Assembly (NCBI GenBank): GCA_017557635.1
Contig: JAFYYH010000008.1
Coordinates: 17,308 to 81,307, forward strand
Direction: 5' to 3'
Length of the DNA stretch: 64,000 nt
From: Bacteroidaceae bacterium
Lineage (GTDB): Bacteria; Bacteroidota; Bacteroidia; Bacteroidales; Bacteroidaceae
Part shown: piece by piece, positions 47,864-56,549 of the stretch
Position numbering within the stretch: position 1 is the first letter of the stretch
Layout: every line of letters starts with the position of its first letter
Notes under the pieces: generated by a model
What the model saw: only the letters and a program-made list of their open reading frames with translations
Told to the model about the DNA's origin: nothing
Database searches by the model: none
Position numbers and translations under genes: made by a program

Positions 47864-48013
47864 ATGAGAAAAAAAGGCAGAAAAAATTATGAAACTCCTC
47901 TGACTCAGGTCATCGAGGTCAAAACGGAAGGCGTTCTTGCCTCCAGCGGCTTGGATCCGCTCAGCAATCCCTTATTCTTCAGTCCATTTGACGGTGGAGG
48001 TGAAGATTGGTAA
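47864..48013 (+). CDS. 49-residue peptide ahead of fimbrillin-like gene
   Basis: A short frame starting MRKKGRKNYETPLTQVIEVK, then TEGVLASSG, and ending FDGGGEDW. Small peptides with a basic start, a Y-x-x-P-x-(T)-x-V-I-x-x-x-x-E-G segment and an acidic Gly-rich end recur in Bacteroidales genomes; I recall them near fimbrillin-type genes, and I know no assigned function. It ends 20 bases before the next ATG, which is preceded by a rare strong AGGAGG, so coupled expression is likely. The longer in-frame extension upstream to 47729 has no family support. Confidence 0.6.
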   Translation: MRKKGRKNYETPLTQVIEVKTEGVLASSGLDPLSNPLFFSPFDGGGEDW

Positions 48014-48020
48014 AATTAAA

Positions 48021-48026
48021 AGGAGG
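48021..48026 (+). promoter_or_regulatory. Strong Shine-Dalgarno AGGAGG
   Basis: AGGAGG lies 7 bases before ATG 48034. Good Shine-Dalgarno sequences are rare in this phylum and in this window. It decides the start at 48034 over the in-frame codon at 48007. Confidence 0.7.
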
Positions 48027-48033
48027 ACATCTT

Positions 48034-49722
48034 ATGAAAAAGACATTATTTATTCTTTGTGCACTTTCAGTGCTCACTGCCTGCAGTAATGAGGGCCTGG
48101 AATTATTCCAGAATAACAAGAGTTCAGATACAGCCGAGAGGATAGTGGGCGACTTTAACGGACTCAAGCTGAATCTCACCATCAAACTGGATAACGGCAC
48201 TGCTACAAAGGCTACTGTAAAAGACGGTTTTGCCGTAAATGATGTGGTATTCGTCACCTTAACCGGCTACCATACATCCAGTAACTATATTGAATTGAAG
48301 AAAACCGGAGCAAGTGAATGGACCGCCACTCCCAAAAACAACATGGACCTGTCACTTTACGATGAAACCGGAACAATGACAGCAGTCTATTTCCCGTACG
48401 GCAGTTCCCTGGTACCATACAGTTCAGCCGGCAGCATTCAATTCTATGATGAAGAAGGAGGAAGAACTGTTTACTACGGAGGCCTGTTCTATCAGGCAGA
48501 AAACGCAGCCTATGAAATCAACGGAGGAGTATTGTGCGGTACACTGAACCTGGTAGCTCCTAATCTTTCTGCCGGTGGCCATGATGATGATAAATTCATC
48601 CATTTTGACATAACTGGCTATACCGATGGTCATGACTATAAGCTTTATCAGGATTACGTAACTCCTATCAGGTTTATAGGAATCAATGCAATGGGAATTG
48701 TAGCCTGGGAGACTGGCAACGCAGGAGCTGCACTCCAGGGATATAAGGACAGCGGCAATGACATCATATCATTCTCAGGATTGCTTAATTCCAGCGCAGT
48801 AGGCAACGAGTTGGATTATCAGTTCTCAATAATTGACTGGACTGATTCCATAGCCTATACCCGCAGTGCCGGTTCCAAGACATTGAGCGCTTCAAAATAC
48901 ATTGGCATAGGCGATATTTCATCGGCAACTTGGAATGCAACAGAGTTCGTTGATCTGGGCATCAATTCTGCGGATCCCCCTTATGAAAGAATTTATTGGG
49001 CAAAACGTAACCTTGGCGCTACAGCCGATGAGGGCATAGCAAGTTTTGGCAGGTACTATGCCTGGGGAGATGTACACGGATACTATATTGAACCAGATCT
49101 ATTTGCACCCGATCCGGTTAATTATCCGGAATTAAGCTTTGAGGTCTGTCGACACAAATTCATTGAACTTCCCTCACCCACACCTGAAGTGGATGCCAAC
49201 GGCAACCTTCTGCCTGCCTATGATGCTGCCAAAGACACATTGAAAGGTTTTTGGCGCATGCCCACCTTTAATGAACAAGGTATGTTGTCCGGAAACTGTT
49301 CAAGAACCTATTCAGAATGGGGTGTAACACTAACCAGCAACAGAGACGGATTTGAAGACAGATCTATTTTCTTCCCTGCAACCGGTGAGATACAATATGA
49401 AGACATTTACGACACTTGGATTGACAATTTAGGTTTTTATCCGATTGATCGTAAACACACCACATTACTTGACCCTGAAGATGCTACATCAGAAGTAGAA
49501 GTGTACTACGGCAGATATTGGCTTTCCACAAAAGCAGACGATATTCCTAATCCTGACCCCGAAGGACCTGTTTTGGAAAGACCTTATGCTTTCCGTGTAG
49601 AAACCTATCTGAATGAAGCTGTTTACTATGGACAATTCAATTGGGGTAGTTGTGGCTCAGCAGAAAGTGAATACATAATAGGCAGACCAATACGTCCCGT
49701 ATTTACTTTGCCGACAGAATAA
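48034..49722 (+). CDS. Fimbrillin-like lipoprotein with C-terminal FISUMP domain
   Basis: A 562-residue lipoprotein (MKKTLFILCALSVLTAC, lipobox LTAC, Cys17). The N-terminal part (about 30-290) has the fimbrillin pattern: TKATVKDGFAVNDVVFVTLTGY, then beta-rich segments such as TAVYFPYGSSLVPY. From about 305 onward it has a FISUMP-like (Fibrobacter major paralogous) domain: FVDLGIN...YWAKRNLGA, FGRYYAWGD, GFWRMPTFNE and DRSIFFPATGE. A surface pilus-like or adhesin role is inferred. It is preceded by the 49-residue peptide and followed after 36 bases by the kelch-AraC regulator. Confidence 0.78.
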   Translation: MKKTLFILCALSVLTACSNEGLELFQNNKSSDTAERIVGDFNGLKLNLTIKLDNGTATKATVKDGFAVNDVVFVTLTGYHTSSNYIELKKTGASEWTATPKNNMDLSLYDETGTMTAVYFPYGSSLVPYSSAGSIQFYDEEGGRTVYYGGLFYQAENAAYEINGGVLCGTLNLVAPNLSAGGHDDDKFIHFDITGYTDGHDYKLYQDYVTPIRFIGINAMGIVAWETGNAGAALQGYKDSGNDIISFSGLLNSSAVGNELDYQFSIIDWTDSIAYTRSAGSKTLSASKYIGIGDISSATWNATEFVDLGINSADPPYERIYWAKRNLGATADEGIASFGRYYAWGDVHGYYIEPDLFAPDPVNYPELSFEVCRHKFIELPSPTPEVDANGNLLPAYDAAKDTLKGFWRMPTFNEQGMLSGNCSRTYSEWGVTLTSNRDGFEDRSIFFPATGEIQYEDIYDTWIDNLGFYPIDRKHTTLLDPEDATSEVEVYYGRYWLSTKADDIPNPDPEGPVLERPYAFRVETYLNEAVYYGQFNWGSCGSAESEYIIGRPIRPVFTLPTE

Positions 49723-49758
49723 ACACTGTCTGTCCCTAAATATTCCTACATTTACAAA

Positions 49759-51411
49759 GTGAAACGTTCGCTTTTAATACTCGCAACATTGGCCTTTACA
49801 GTGGCAGGGTGCTCTACGGAACAAACCGGAGAGCACTCTGTTACATCTCCGGACGGAACACTCTGGCAGTCAATGACCGTTGAGAGGCTGCCGGACCTGA
49901 ACACCCCAAGAGGAAACCACCGAACTTTTGTCATAGGTGATGAGATTGTGGTCCTGGGTGGCCACACAGAAGGATTCAAACCGTTGGAAACGGGCGAATA
50001 TTACGCTGACGGCTCCTGGCACACAATGTCTATGCTCTATCCCCACCAGAACGGCTTTGCAGCAAAATTGCCGGACGGAAAGATAATGTTGGGCGGCGGC
50101 AACGCTGAAGCTTTCGGCATTGGGCAAAGTTGGGGTGCCGAAATATATGATCCCCAAACGCATACCTTTTCTCCAACAGGTATTATGACCCAGAAACGAG
50201 CCCTGTCATCGGCTCTTACTCTGCATGACGGCAGAATCCTGATTACAGGCAACTGGTATGCCGATGACAGTTATGAGATTTGGTCTGCGAAAGAGGGTTT
50301 TGTCCCTGGAGACACGCTTTTACCGGGATGGTCAGCACCGTTTGTAATGCATGCATCCCAGGACGACATCATCATATTCGGACGTTTTGATACCAGAGGC
50401 GATGACGTCTCCGGCATTGTGAAGCACATTAAGGGAAAAACTGAACAAATCCCGCTATTGGAAAAATGGGATGTTTCCCATAACTATTTCCTCTTACCTG
50501 GTGATTATCAGATTGATGATTACACTTATCTGATTCCTGCAACAGACATCACAGCCGGCCAGACTGCAATCATTAAGGTTGCCAACGGGGAGTTCTCTCT
50601 ACTGGAAATGGAGAAGCCTATCCCGTCTCAAGGGCCTGACGGCAATCATATATCCTGGGGATATCTACAAGTTGACCGCTCTGAAGGAATTTTCTGGCTA
50701 CAGGGATTTGCCACTAAAACGGGCCGCATGTACTTTGCGCGTTTAGGTTATGACGGCAAACAGCCCGCATCATTCTTCTATGCTGACGCACCGGACGGAT
50801 TCCAGAACGTCGTGGCCAGACTCATGCCTGGAAACAGGATGATTGTGGCGGGTGGCTTGGGTTATGTCAAGGATTCATTTCCTCCTTTGGCCGACAACTT
50901 CAAGACCTACTCATCGGCCTATATTTTCCATACGGATATACCTAAAAAAACGGCTGTTCCATTATGGGTAATCATTATTTGCATACTTGCCGCAGCAGGC
51001 TTAATATTTTTCATTCTTTTAAAGTTCAGAAAACATAATGAAGAGGAGCCTGATACTACTGATGAGAGCCGCATCAACCTGATGGAACAGATATCGGCTC
51101 TGATTGAGGAGAAAGAGCTTTACAGACGCAAGAATCTGCGCATTACCGATGTAGCATCGGAACTTGCCACCAACAAGACCTATGTAAGCATCATCCTGAA
51201 CAACCTGTCGGGCGAAAGCTTTACCACCATGATAACCCGCTATCGTGTCATGTACGCTCAGAAACTCCTGCGTGAACACTCTGACATGATGCTTGACGAA
51301 GTGGCCGATCAATCCGGATTCTCATCACGCACCACATTCTTCCGCAACTTCAAAGTCGTTACGGGCATGACGCCCCAGGAGTGGAAGAACCAAACTGAAA
51401 AAAACGGATAG
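49759..51411 (+). CDS. Membrane-spanning kelch-propeller sensor with AraC domain
   Basis: A 550-residue one-protein signal transducer starting at GTG 49759. The signal ends in the lipobox VAGC (Cys18). Residues about 40-390 form kelch-type propeller blades (RGNHRTFVIGDEIVVLGGHT; NGFAAKLPDGKIMLGGGNAE; RALSSALTLHDGRILITGN). A single membrane helix spans about 399-420 (VPLWVIIICILAAAGLIFFI), then basic residues. An AraC helix-turn-helix pair fills about 437-545 (RITDVASELATNKTYVSIIL; LDEVADQSGFSSRTTFFRNF). The plan mirrors the TPR-AraC regulator at 34.9 kb. Likely targets are the fimbrillin-like gene before it and/or the GH2 gene after it. It is not a classical hybrid two-component system: no kinase or receiver domain is present. 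Confidence 0.84.
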   Translation: MKRSLLILATLAFTVAGCSTEQTGEHSVTSPDGTLWQSMTVERLPDLNTPRGNHRTFVIGDEIVVLGGHTEGFKPLETGEYYADGSWHTMSMLYPHQNGFAAKLPDGKIMLGGGNAEAFGIGQSWGAEIYDPQTHTFSPTGIMTQKRALSSALTLHDGRILITGNWYADDSYEIWSAKEGFVPGDTLLPGWSAPFVMHASQDDIIIFGRFDTRGDDVSGIVKHIKGKTEQIPLLEKWDVSHNYFLLPGDYQIDDYTYLIPATDITAGQTAIIKVANGEFSLLEMEKPIPSQGPDGNHISWGYLQVDRSEGIFWLQGFATKTGRMYFARLGYDGKQPASFFYADAPDGFQNVVARLMPGNRMIVAGGLGYVKDSFPPLADNFKTYSSAYIFHTDIPKKTAVPLWVIIICILAAAGLIFFILLKFRKHNEEEPDTTDESRINLMEQISALIEEKELYRRKNLRITDVASELATNKTYVSIILNNLSGESFTTMITRYRVMYAQKLLREHSDMMLDEVADQSGFSSRTTFFRNFKVVTGMTPQEWKNQTEKNG

Positions 51412-51449
51412 ATTCGGTGAACTGAAAGCGAAGATAAGCTTTTTACGTT

Positions 51450-51457
51450 TATCTTTG
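51450..51457 (+). promoter_or_regulatory. Promoter -7 element abutting GH2 start
   Basis: TATCTTTG, exact to TAnnTTTG, ends 5 bases before ATG 51463, predicting a nearly leaderless mRNA. No -33 box recognised. Confidence 0.45.
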
Positions 51458-51462
51458 CCCTT

Positions 51463-53973
51463 ATGAGACGCATAAAACAAATACTATTTTTCCTGTTTGC
51501 CCTTTCCTTTACAGGTCTTAGCGCGAGGGAGGTTGTGAACTTCAACGGAGATTGGAAATTCAGTCTTAATGTAGGGGCCAAGGAGAACCCTGAAGCACCC
51601 GAATATGACGACAGCGGCTGGCGGAAACTGAATCTGCCGCACGACTGGGCCATCGAGGGAGATTTCGATGAGCACAATCCCTCCGGCACGGGCGGCGGAG
51701 CGCTGCCCGGCGGCATAGGCTGGTACCGCAAGAATTTCAAGGTAAGCAAGAAGGATCAGGGAAAGATTATCAGCATAGAATTTGACGGCGTCTACATGAA
51801 CAGTTCCGTCTGGATCAACGGACACCTGCTTGGAACACGTCCTTACGGTTATATATCATTCAGTTATGACCTGACCCCCTACATCAACTGGGAAGGTAAC
51901 AACGTGATAGCCGTCAAGGTCGATAACTCCGACCAGCCCAACAGCCGCTGGTACTCCGGCTGCGGCATTTACCGCGACGTAAGGCTGGTAAAGACCCATC
52001 CGGTTCATATATCCCAATGGGGCACATATGTGACATCGGACGTAAACCCTGACGGAACCGCAATGGTACATATCGAGGCCGATGTCCGTAATCTGGGTTA
52101 CACCACCGAGATGGCAACCGTGCGCCACACCATAATCAACGCAAAAGGCAAGAAAGTATCCACAATAGAGAGCATTCCGCAACGCCTTAACACAAGCGGA
52201 GGAGCCAAGCCCCAGTTGGACATAGAGTTGAACAACCCCATACTCTGGAATCTGGACAACCCCTATCTCTACACCCTTGTCACCGAGATATTAGTGGACG
52301 GCAAGAAAGTGGACCGTTATGAAACCCCGTTCGGAATCCGCACCATTGAGTTCCGCGCTGACAGCGGATTCTACCTGAACGGTGAGCATGTACGCATAAA
52401 CGGTGTGTGCAACCACCACGACCTGGGCTGTCTGGGCGCAGCTACCAATGTGCGTGCCATAGAGCGCCAGTTACAGATACTCAAGGAGATGGGCTGCAAC
52501 GGAATCCGTTGCTCACACAACCCGCCCTCACCCATCCTGCTGGACCTTTGCGACCGCATGGGATTCCTGGTCATGGATGAGGCCTTTGACATGTGGCGCC
52601 GCCGCAAGACCGAGCGTGACTATGCCCGTTTCTTTGACGATTGGTACGAGCGTGACCTGACCGACCTGGTGGTACGTGACCGCAACCACCCCAGCATTGT
52701 ACTATGGAGCATAGGCAACGAGGTTCTTGAGCAGTGGTCCGATGCCAAGGCCGATACCCTGTCACTTGAGCAGGCCAACCTTATCCTGAATATGGGGCAC
52801 AGCGCTGACCAACTTGCTCAGGAGGGTGAAATGACTGTCAATTCACTCATCACAGCCCGTCTGGCAGAGGTTATAAAGGAACTTGACCCCACCCGCCCGG
52901 TAACTGCAGGCTGCAATGAGCCCAGCCCCGGCAACCATCTGTTCCGCTCAGGAGCCATAGACGTGATAGGATACAACTACCATAACCAGAACGTGCCCTC
53001 AGTACCGCGCCTGTTCCCCGGCAAGCCGTTCATCATAACCGAGAGCGTATCGGCCCTGATGACACGCGGATTCTATGAGATGCCGTCAGACAAGCTGATG
53101 CAGCGTCCCGCCCGCTGGGACCGCCCCTACTTCAACGAGACATTCTCATGCTCATCATATGACAACGTACGCACCCCGTGGGGCAGCCATCATGAGGACA
53201 ACCTGATATTCCTGAACAGTCAGCCGTTTGTGGCAGGACAGTATATCTGGACCGGATTTGACTACATAGGCGAGCCCACTCCCTACGGCTGGCCCGCCCG
53301 CAGCTCATTCTTTGGCATAGTTGACCTGGCCGGATTCCCCAAGGACGTCTACTACCTCTATCAGTCCGAGTGGACCGATACCCCCGTGCTGCACCTGTTC
53401 CCCCACTGGAACTGGGAGCCCGGAGAGCAGATAGACATGTGGTGCTACTACAACAATGCCGATGAGGTTGAACTTTTCATAAACGGCAAGTCGCAGGGCA
53501 CCCGCAGCAAGGATGCACAGCATCTGCATGTGGTCTGGAACGTAACCTTTGAGCCGGGCACGGTAAAGGTTGTGGCACGCAAGAACGGCGTGGAGACCGC
53601 CAGTCAGGAGATACATACCGCAGGTGAGCCCGCACAGATACGCCTTACTCCGGACCGCAGCACCATCAAGAGCAACGGTACAGACCTGAGTTTTGTAACT
53701 GTAGAGATTCTTGATGCGGACGGCAACCTGTGTCCCAATGCCGACAACCTGGTTCAGTTTGAGATCAGCGGAAACGGTTTCATTGCAGGTGTAGACAACG
53801 GCAGCCCCATATCCCTGGAGCGTTTCAAGGACATCAAGCGCAAGGCATTCTACGGAAAGTGTCTTGTGGTACTCCAGAACAACGGAAAGAAGGGAAAAAT
53901 CAAGCTTGACGCCAAATCAGAAGGACTAAAACATGCACACATTGATATAAAGTGTGCACATGGGGCTAAATAA
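51463..53973 (+). CDS. Secreted GH2 glycosidase (beta-galactosidase-like)
   Basis: An 836-residue exported enzyme (signal MRRIKQILFFLFALSFTGLSA). Order: jelly-roll sugar-binding domain (about 25-190; WRKLNLPHDWAIEGDF), Ig-like domain (190-290), then the GH2 barrel (290-600) with acid/base LWSIGNEVLEQ and nucleophile IITESVSAL. A DUF4982-like region follows (about 620-690), then a bacterial Ig-like end (SNGTDLSFVTVEILDADGNL). Family members remove beta-galactose or beta-glucuronate from glycans; the exact bond is not decided by motifs. It follows the kelch-AraC regulator by 51 bases. There is no SusC/SusD pair nearby. Confidence 0.9.
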   Translation: MRRIKQILFFLFALSFTGLSAREVVNFNGDWKFSLNVGAKENPEAPEYDDSGWRKLNLPHDWAIEGDFDEHNPSGTGGGALPGGIGWYRKNFKVSKKDQGKIISIEFDGVYMNSSVWINGHLLGTRPYGYISFSYDLTPYINWEGNNVIAVKVDNSDQPNSRWYSGCGIYRDVRLVKTHPVHISQWGTYVTSDVNPDGTAMVHIEADVRNLGYTTEMATVRHTIINAKGKKVSTIESIPQRLNTSGGAKPQLDIELNNPILWNLDNPYLYTLVTEILVDGKKVDRYETPFGIRTIEFRADSGFYLNGEHVRINGVCNHHDLGCLGAATNVRAIERQLQILKEMGCNGIRCSHNPPSPILLDLCDRMGFLVMDEAFDMWRRRKTERDYARFFDDWYERDLTDLVVRDRNHPSIVLWSIGNEVLEQWSDAKADTLSLEQANLILNMGHSADQLAQEGEMTVNSLITARLAEVIKELDPTRPVTAGCNEPSPGNHLFRSGAIDVIGYNYHNQNVPSVPRLFPGKPFIITESVSALMTRGFYEMPSDKLMQRPARWDRPYFNETFSCSSYDNVRTPWGSHHEDNLIFLNSQPFVAGQYIWTGFDYIGEPTPYGWPARSSFFGIVDLAGFPKDVYYLYQSEWTDTPVLHLFPHWNWEPGEQIDMWCYYNNADEVELFINGKSQGTRSKDAQHLHVVWNVTFEPGTVKVVARKNGVETASQEIHTAGEPAQIRLTPDRSTIKSNGTDLSFVTVEILDADGNLCPNADNLVQFEISGNGFIAGVDNGSPISLERFKDIKRKAFYGKCLVVLQNNGKKGKIKLDAKSEGLKHAHIDIKCAHGAK

Positions 53974-54008
53974 TGACAAATAAAAATTACGCAGTGCCCG
54001 CCACTGAG

Positions 54009-54016
54009 TAACTTTG
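54009..54016 (+). promoter_or_regulatory. Promoter -7 element for YggS-like gene
   Basis: TAACTTTG, exact to TAnnTTTG, 17 bases before ATG 54034. Confidence 0.5.
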
Positions 54017-54033
54017 CACCGCTTCACAGGAAT

Positions 54034-54711
54034 ATGATCAAAGAGAACCTGAACCGAATCAAAGCCACACTCCCCGCAGGAGTAACGCTTGTAGCAGTAT
54101 CCAAGACCCATCCGGCCGAGATGCTCAAGGAGGCTTATGATGCCGGTCAGCGCATATTCGGCGAAAACAAGGTGCAGGAGATGACTGCCAAAAGCCAGGT
54201 TCTTCCCACAGACATCCAGTGGCATTTCATCGGCCACGTTCAGAGCAATAAGATAAAACTCATGGCTCCGTACGTATCGGTCATACAGGGAGTGGACAAT
54301 TATGACAAGCTCGCTGAGATTGACCGTCAGGCCGCCCGCTTTAATCGTCACATAACATGCCTGCTTCAGTTGCACATTGCTACCGAGGAGACCAAGTTCG
54401 GATTCTCGGCCGATGAGTGCACCGCAATGCTTGACGAGGGCAAGTGGAAAGAGCTTAAGAACATCACCATAGGAGGTGTCATGGGAATGGCCAGCAACAC
54501 CGATGATGATTCACAGGTACGTGGTGAGTTCCGCCGCTTGAAGCAGCTCTTTGATACATATAAGGAGAAATACTTCAGTGACAGCCCTGAATTCAACACC
54601 ATATCGGCAGGTATGAGCGGTGATTATGAGCTGGCAATTGAGGAAGGAAGCAATATGGTACGCATTGGCAGTTCCATATTCGGTGAAAGAAACTACAATA
54701 TCAACAAATAA
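54034..54711 (+). CDS. YggS/PLPBP-family PLP homeostasis protein
   Basis: A 225-residue single-domain PLP-binding protein that buffers pyridoxal phosphate and affects amino-acid pools. The PLP lysine is in LVAVSKTHPAEML (Lys near residue 25). GENKVQEM, WHFIGHVQSNKI and the C-terminal ISAGMSGDYELAIEEGSNMVRIGSSIFGER segment are diagnostic, though individual stretches here are quoted only in part. It is 11 bases upstream of the acyl-CoA ligase gene. Confidence 0.94.
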   Translation: MIKENLNRIKATLPAGVTLVAVSKTHPAEMLKEAYDAGQRIFGENKVQEMTAKSQVLPTDIQWHFIGHVQSNKIKLMAPYVSVIQGVDNYDKLAEIDRQAARFNRHITCLLQLHIATEETKFGFSADECTAMLDEGKWKELKNITIGGVMGMASNTDDDSQVRGEFRRLKQLFDTYKEKYFSDSPEFNTISAGMSGDYELAIEEGSNMVRIGSSIFGERNYNINK

Positions 54712-54722
54712 CCATAACATCC

Positions 54723-56414
54723 ATGATTGATCATTACGACAGATCAGACAATGTCTTCACAGAGAAGAACCTTAATGCTTACATCAGGAAAACTCTGGTG
54801 GAGAACTGGGATAAGGAGGCTTTTACGGACTATAAAAGCTCGACATTGCTTTACCGTGACGTTGCACGCCGCGTAGCCAAGCTTCACATCCTCTTTGAGG
54901 AGGCCGGACTGCAGCCCGGTGACCGTATAGCCCTGTGCGGCAAGAACAGTTCAAACTGGGGAACCGCATGTATTGCTGCCCTCACCTACGGAGCCGTAGT
55001 GGTACCTATCCTTCATGAATTCAAGGCCGATAACATTCACCATATAATCAACCACTCAGAGACCAAGCTCTTCTTTGCAGGAGACCAGATCTGGGAAAAC
55101 CTTAATGAGGCATCAATGCCCAACGTAGAGGGTATCATCACTCTTGATGAGTATCAGTTGGTTATATCACGCAATGAGAAACTGACATATGCACGTGAGC
55201 ACCTGAATGAGCTCTTCGGACGCAAGTATCCCAAGGAGTTCAAGCAGAAGGACATCAACTTCTATGAGGCAGGCTTTGATGACCTGTGCATGATCAACTA
55301 CACCTCAGGATCCACCGGATTCTCAAAGGGTGTTATGCTCCCCTACCGCTCACTCATAAGCAACCATCTCTTTGCCTGCAAGGCCATCTACACAATGAAG
55401 GCCGGCGATAAGATCATATCAATGCTCCCCATGGCTCACATGTACGGATTCGCATTCGAGTTCTTCCATGAGTTCCTTGAGGGATGCCACATCTATTTCC
55501 TGACCCGCCTTCCGAGCCCCAAGATCATATTCCAGGCTCTGAGCGAGATAAATCCCGCCCTGGTTGTATCAGTGCCGCTGGTAATTGAGAAGATCATCAA
55601 GAAGAACATCCTGCCCAAGCTGGAGACTCCTTCAATGAAACTCCTGCTCAAGGTACCTATCCTGAATGACCAGATCAAGAAGAAAGTCGGTGAGGAGATG
55701 ATAAAGGGATTCGGCGGAAAGTTCTACGAGGTAATCCTGGGCGGCGCAGCCTTCAACCAGGAGGTCGAGAAGTTTGTGGCATCGGTCCACTTCCCCTACA
55801 CCGTAGGTTACGGCGCAACAGAGTGCGGTCCTATCATTGCATATGATGACAAGAACACATTCGTTCAGGGTTCATGCGGTAAGCCAGTTCCCAACATGGA
55901 GGTAAAGATCCTTAGCAACGATCCCGAGAACGTACCCGGTGAGATCATCTGCCGCGGTCCCAACGTAATGCTGGGCTACTACAAGAACGAGAAACTGACC
56001 GAGGAGACCATCGACAAGGACGGCTGGATGTATACCGGTGACCTTGGCATCATGGACAAGGAGGGTAACATATTCATAAAGGGCCGCAGCAAGAGCCTTA
56101 TTCTTGGACCTTCGGGCCAGAACATCTACCCTGAGGAGATTGAGGATCACCTGAACAACATGAACCTTGTAAACGAGTCAGTAGTAATTTCTGAGAATGA
56201 CAAGCTCGTGGCTCTGGTTTATCCTGACTTTGACGAGGCAATGAAAGCCGGTCTGACCGATGAGCAGATTGCCGCTGTCATGGAGCAGAACCGCGTTGAG
56301 CTGAACGATATCCTTCCCGCCTACGAGAAGATCTCACAGATCCGCATCTACCACGAGGAATTTGAGAAAACTCCCAAAAAGAGTATCAAACGCTTCCTCT
56401 ATCAGAAAGAATAA
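54723..56414 (+). CDS. AMP-forming long-chain acyl-CoA ligase
   Basis: A 563-residue adenylating enzyme that activates fatty acids to acyl-AMP and then acyl-CoA. The P-loop is MINYTSGSTGFSKGVM (about 194-209), the A5 motif GYGATECGP, the A7 motif DGWMYTGDLG, and GRSKSLILGPSGQNIYPEEI carries the hinge; a C-terminal catalytic lysine is in TPKKSIKR. It is probably co-transcribed with the YggS-like gene. The palindromic element begins 6 bases after its stop. Confidence 0.9.
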   Translation: MIDHYDRSDNVFTEKNLNAYIRKTLVENWDKEAFTDYKSSTLLYRDVARRVAKLHILFEEAGLQPGDRIALCGKNSSNWGTACIAALTYGAVVVPILHEFKADNIHHIINHSETKLFFAGDQIWENLNEASMPNVEGIITLDEYQLVISRNEKLTYAREHLNELFGRKYPKEFKQKDINFYEAGFDDLCMINYTSGSTGFSKGVMLPYRSLISNHLFACKAIYTMKAGDKIISMLPMAHMYGFAFEFFHEFLEGCHIYFLTRLPSPKIIFQALSEINPALVVSVPLVIEKIIKKNILPKLETPSMKLLLKVPILNDQIKKKVGEEMIKGFGGKFYEVILGGAAFNQEVEKFVASVHFPYTVGYGATECGPIIAYDDKNTFVQGSCGKPVPNMEVKILSNDPENVPGEIICRGPNVMLGYYKNEKLTEETIDKDGWMYTGDLGIMDKEGNIFIKGRSKSLILGPSGQNIYPEEIEDHLNNMNLVNESVVISENDKLVALVYPDFDEAMKAGLTDEQIAAVMEQNRVELNDILPAYEKISQIRIYHEEFEKTPKKSIKRFLYQKE

Positions 56415-56420
56415 AAACAA

Positions 56421-56543
56421 AAGAAGCCATTGGGGACGGTTCTCTTTGGCTCTACAAATAGAAACCCTCTAGCACTATTCCGTGTTAGAGGATTTTTCTT
56501 ATCTAGGCTTTATGCCAAAGAGAACCGTCCCCATTGGCTTCTT
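56421..56543. repeat. 123-bp palindromic element (MITE/REP-like)
   Basis: Two 30-base arms, 56421-56450 and 56514-56543, are inverted repeats with one mismatch; each contains the core GGGGACGGTTCTCTTTGGC. Inside lies a second 10-bp stem (56466-56475 with 56482-56491). It fills nearly the whole gap between convergent genes. The GGGACGGTTC core resembles terminal sequences of REP/RAYT-type mobile palindromes, from recollection. No transposase gene is in the window. It probably also ends transcription from both sides. Confidence 0.75.
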
Positions 56544-56549
56544 GCGAGC

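Noticed and set aside
53934-53958. TGCACAC/GTGTGCA stem at the end of the GH2 gene as a terminator
   Set aside because: Only 7 bp with an 11-base loop inside the coding region and no T-run.
51463-53973. GH2 gene as evidence for a polysaccharide utilization locus
   Set aside because: No SusC/SusD pair, other glycosidase or sulfatase lies nearby.
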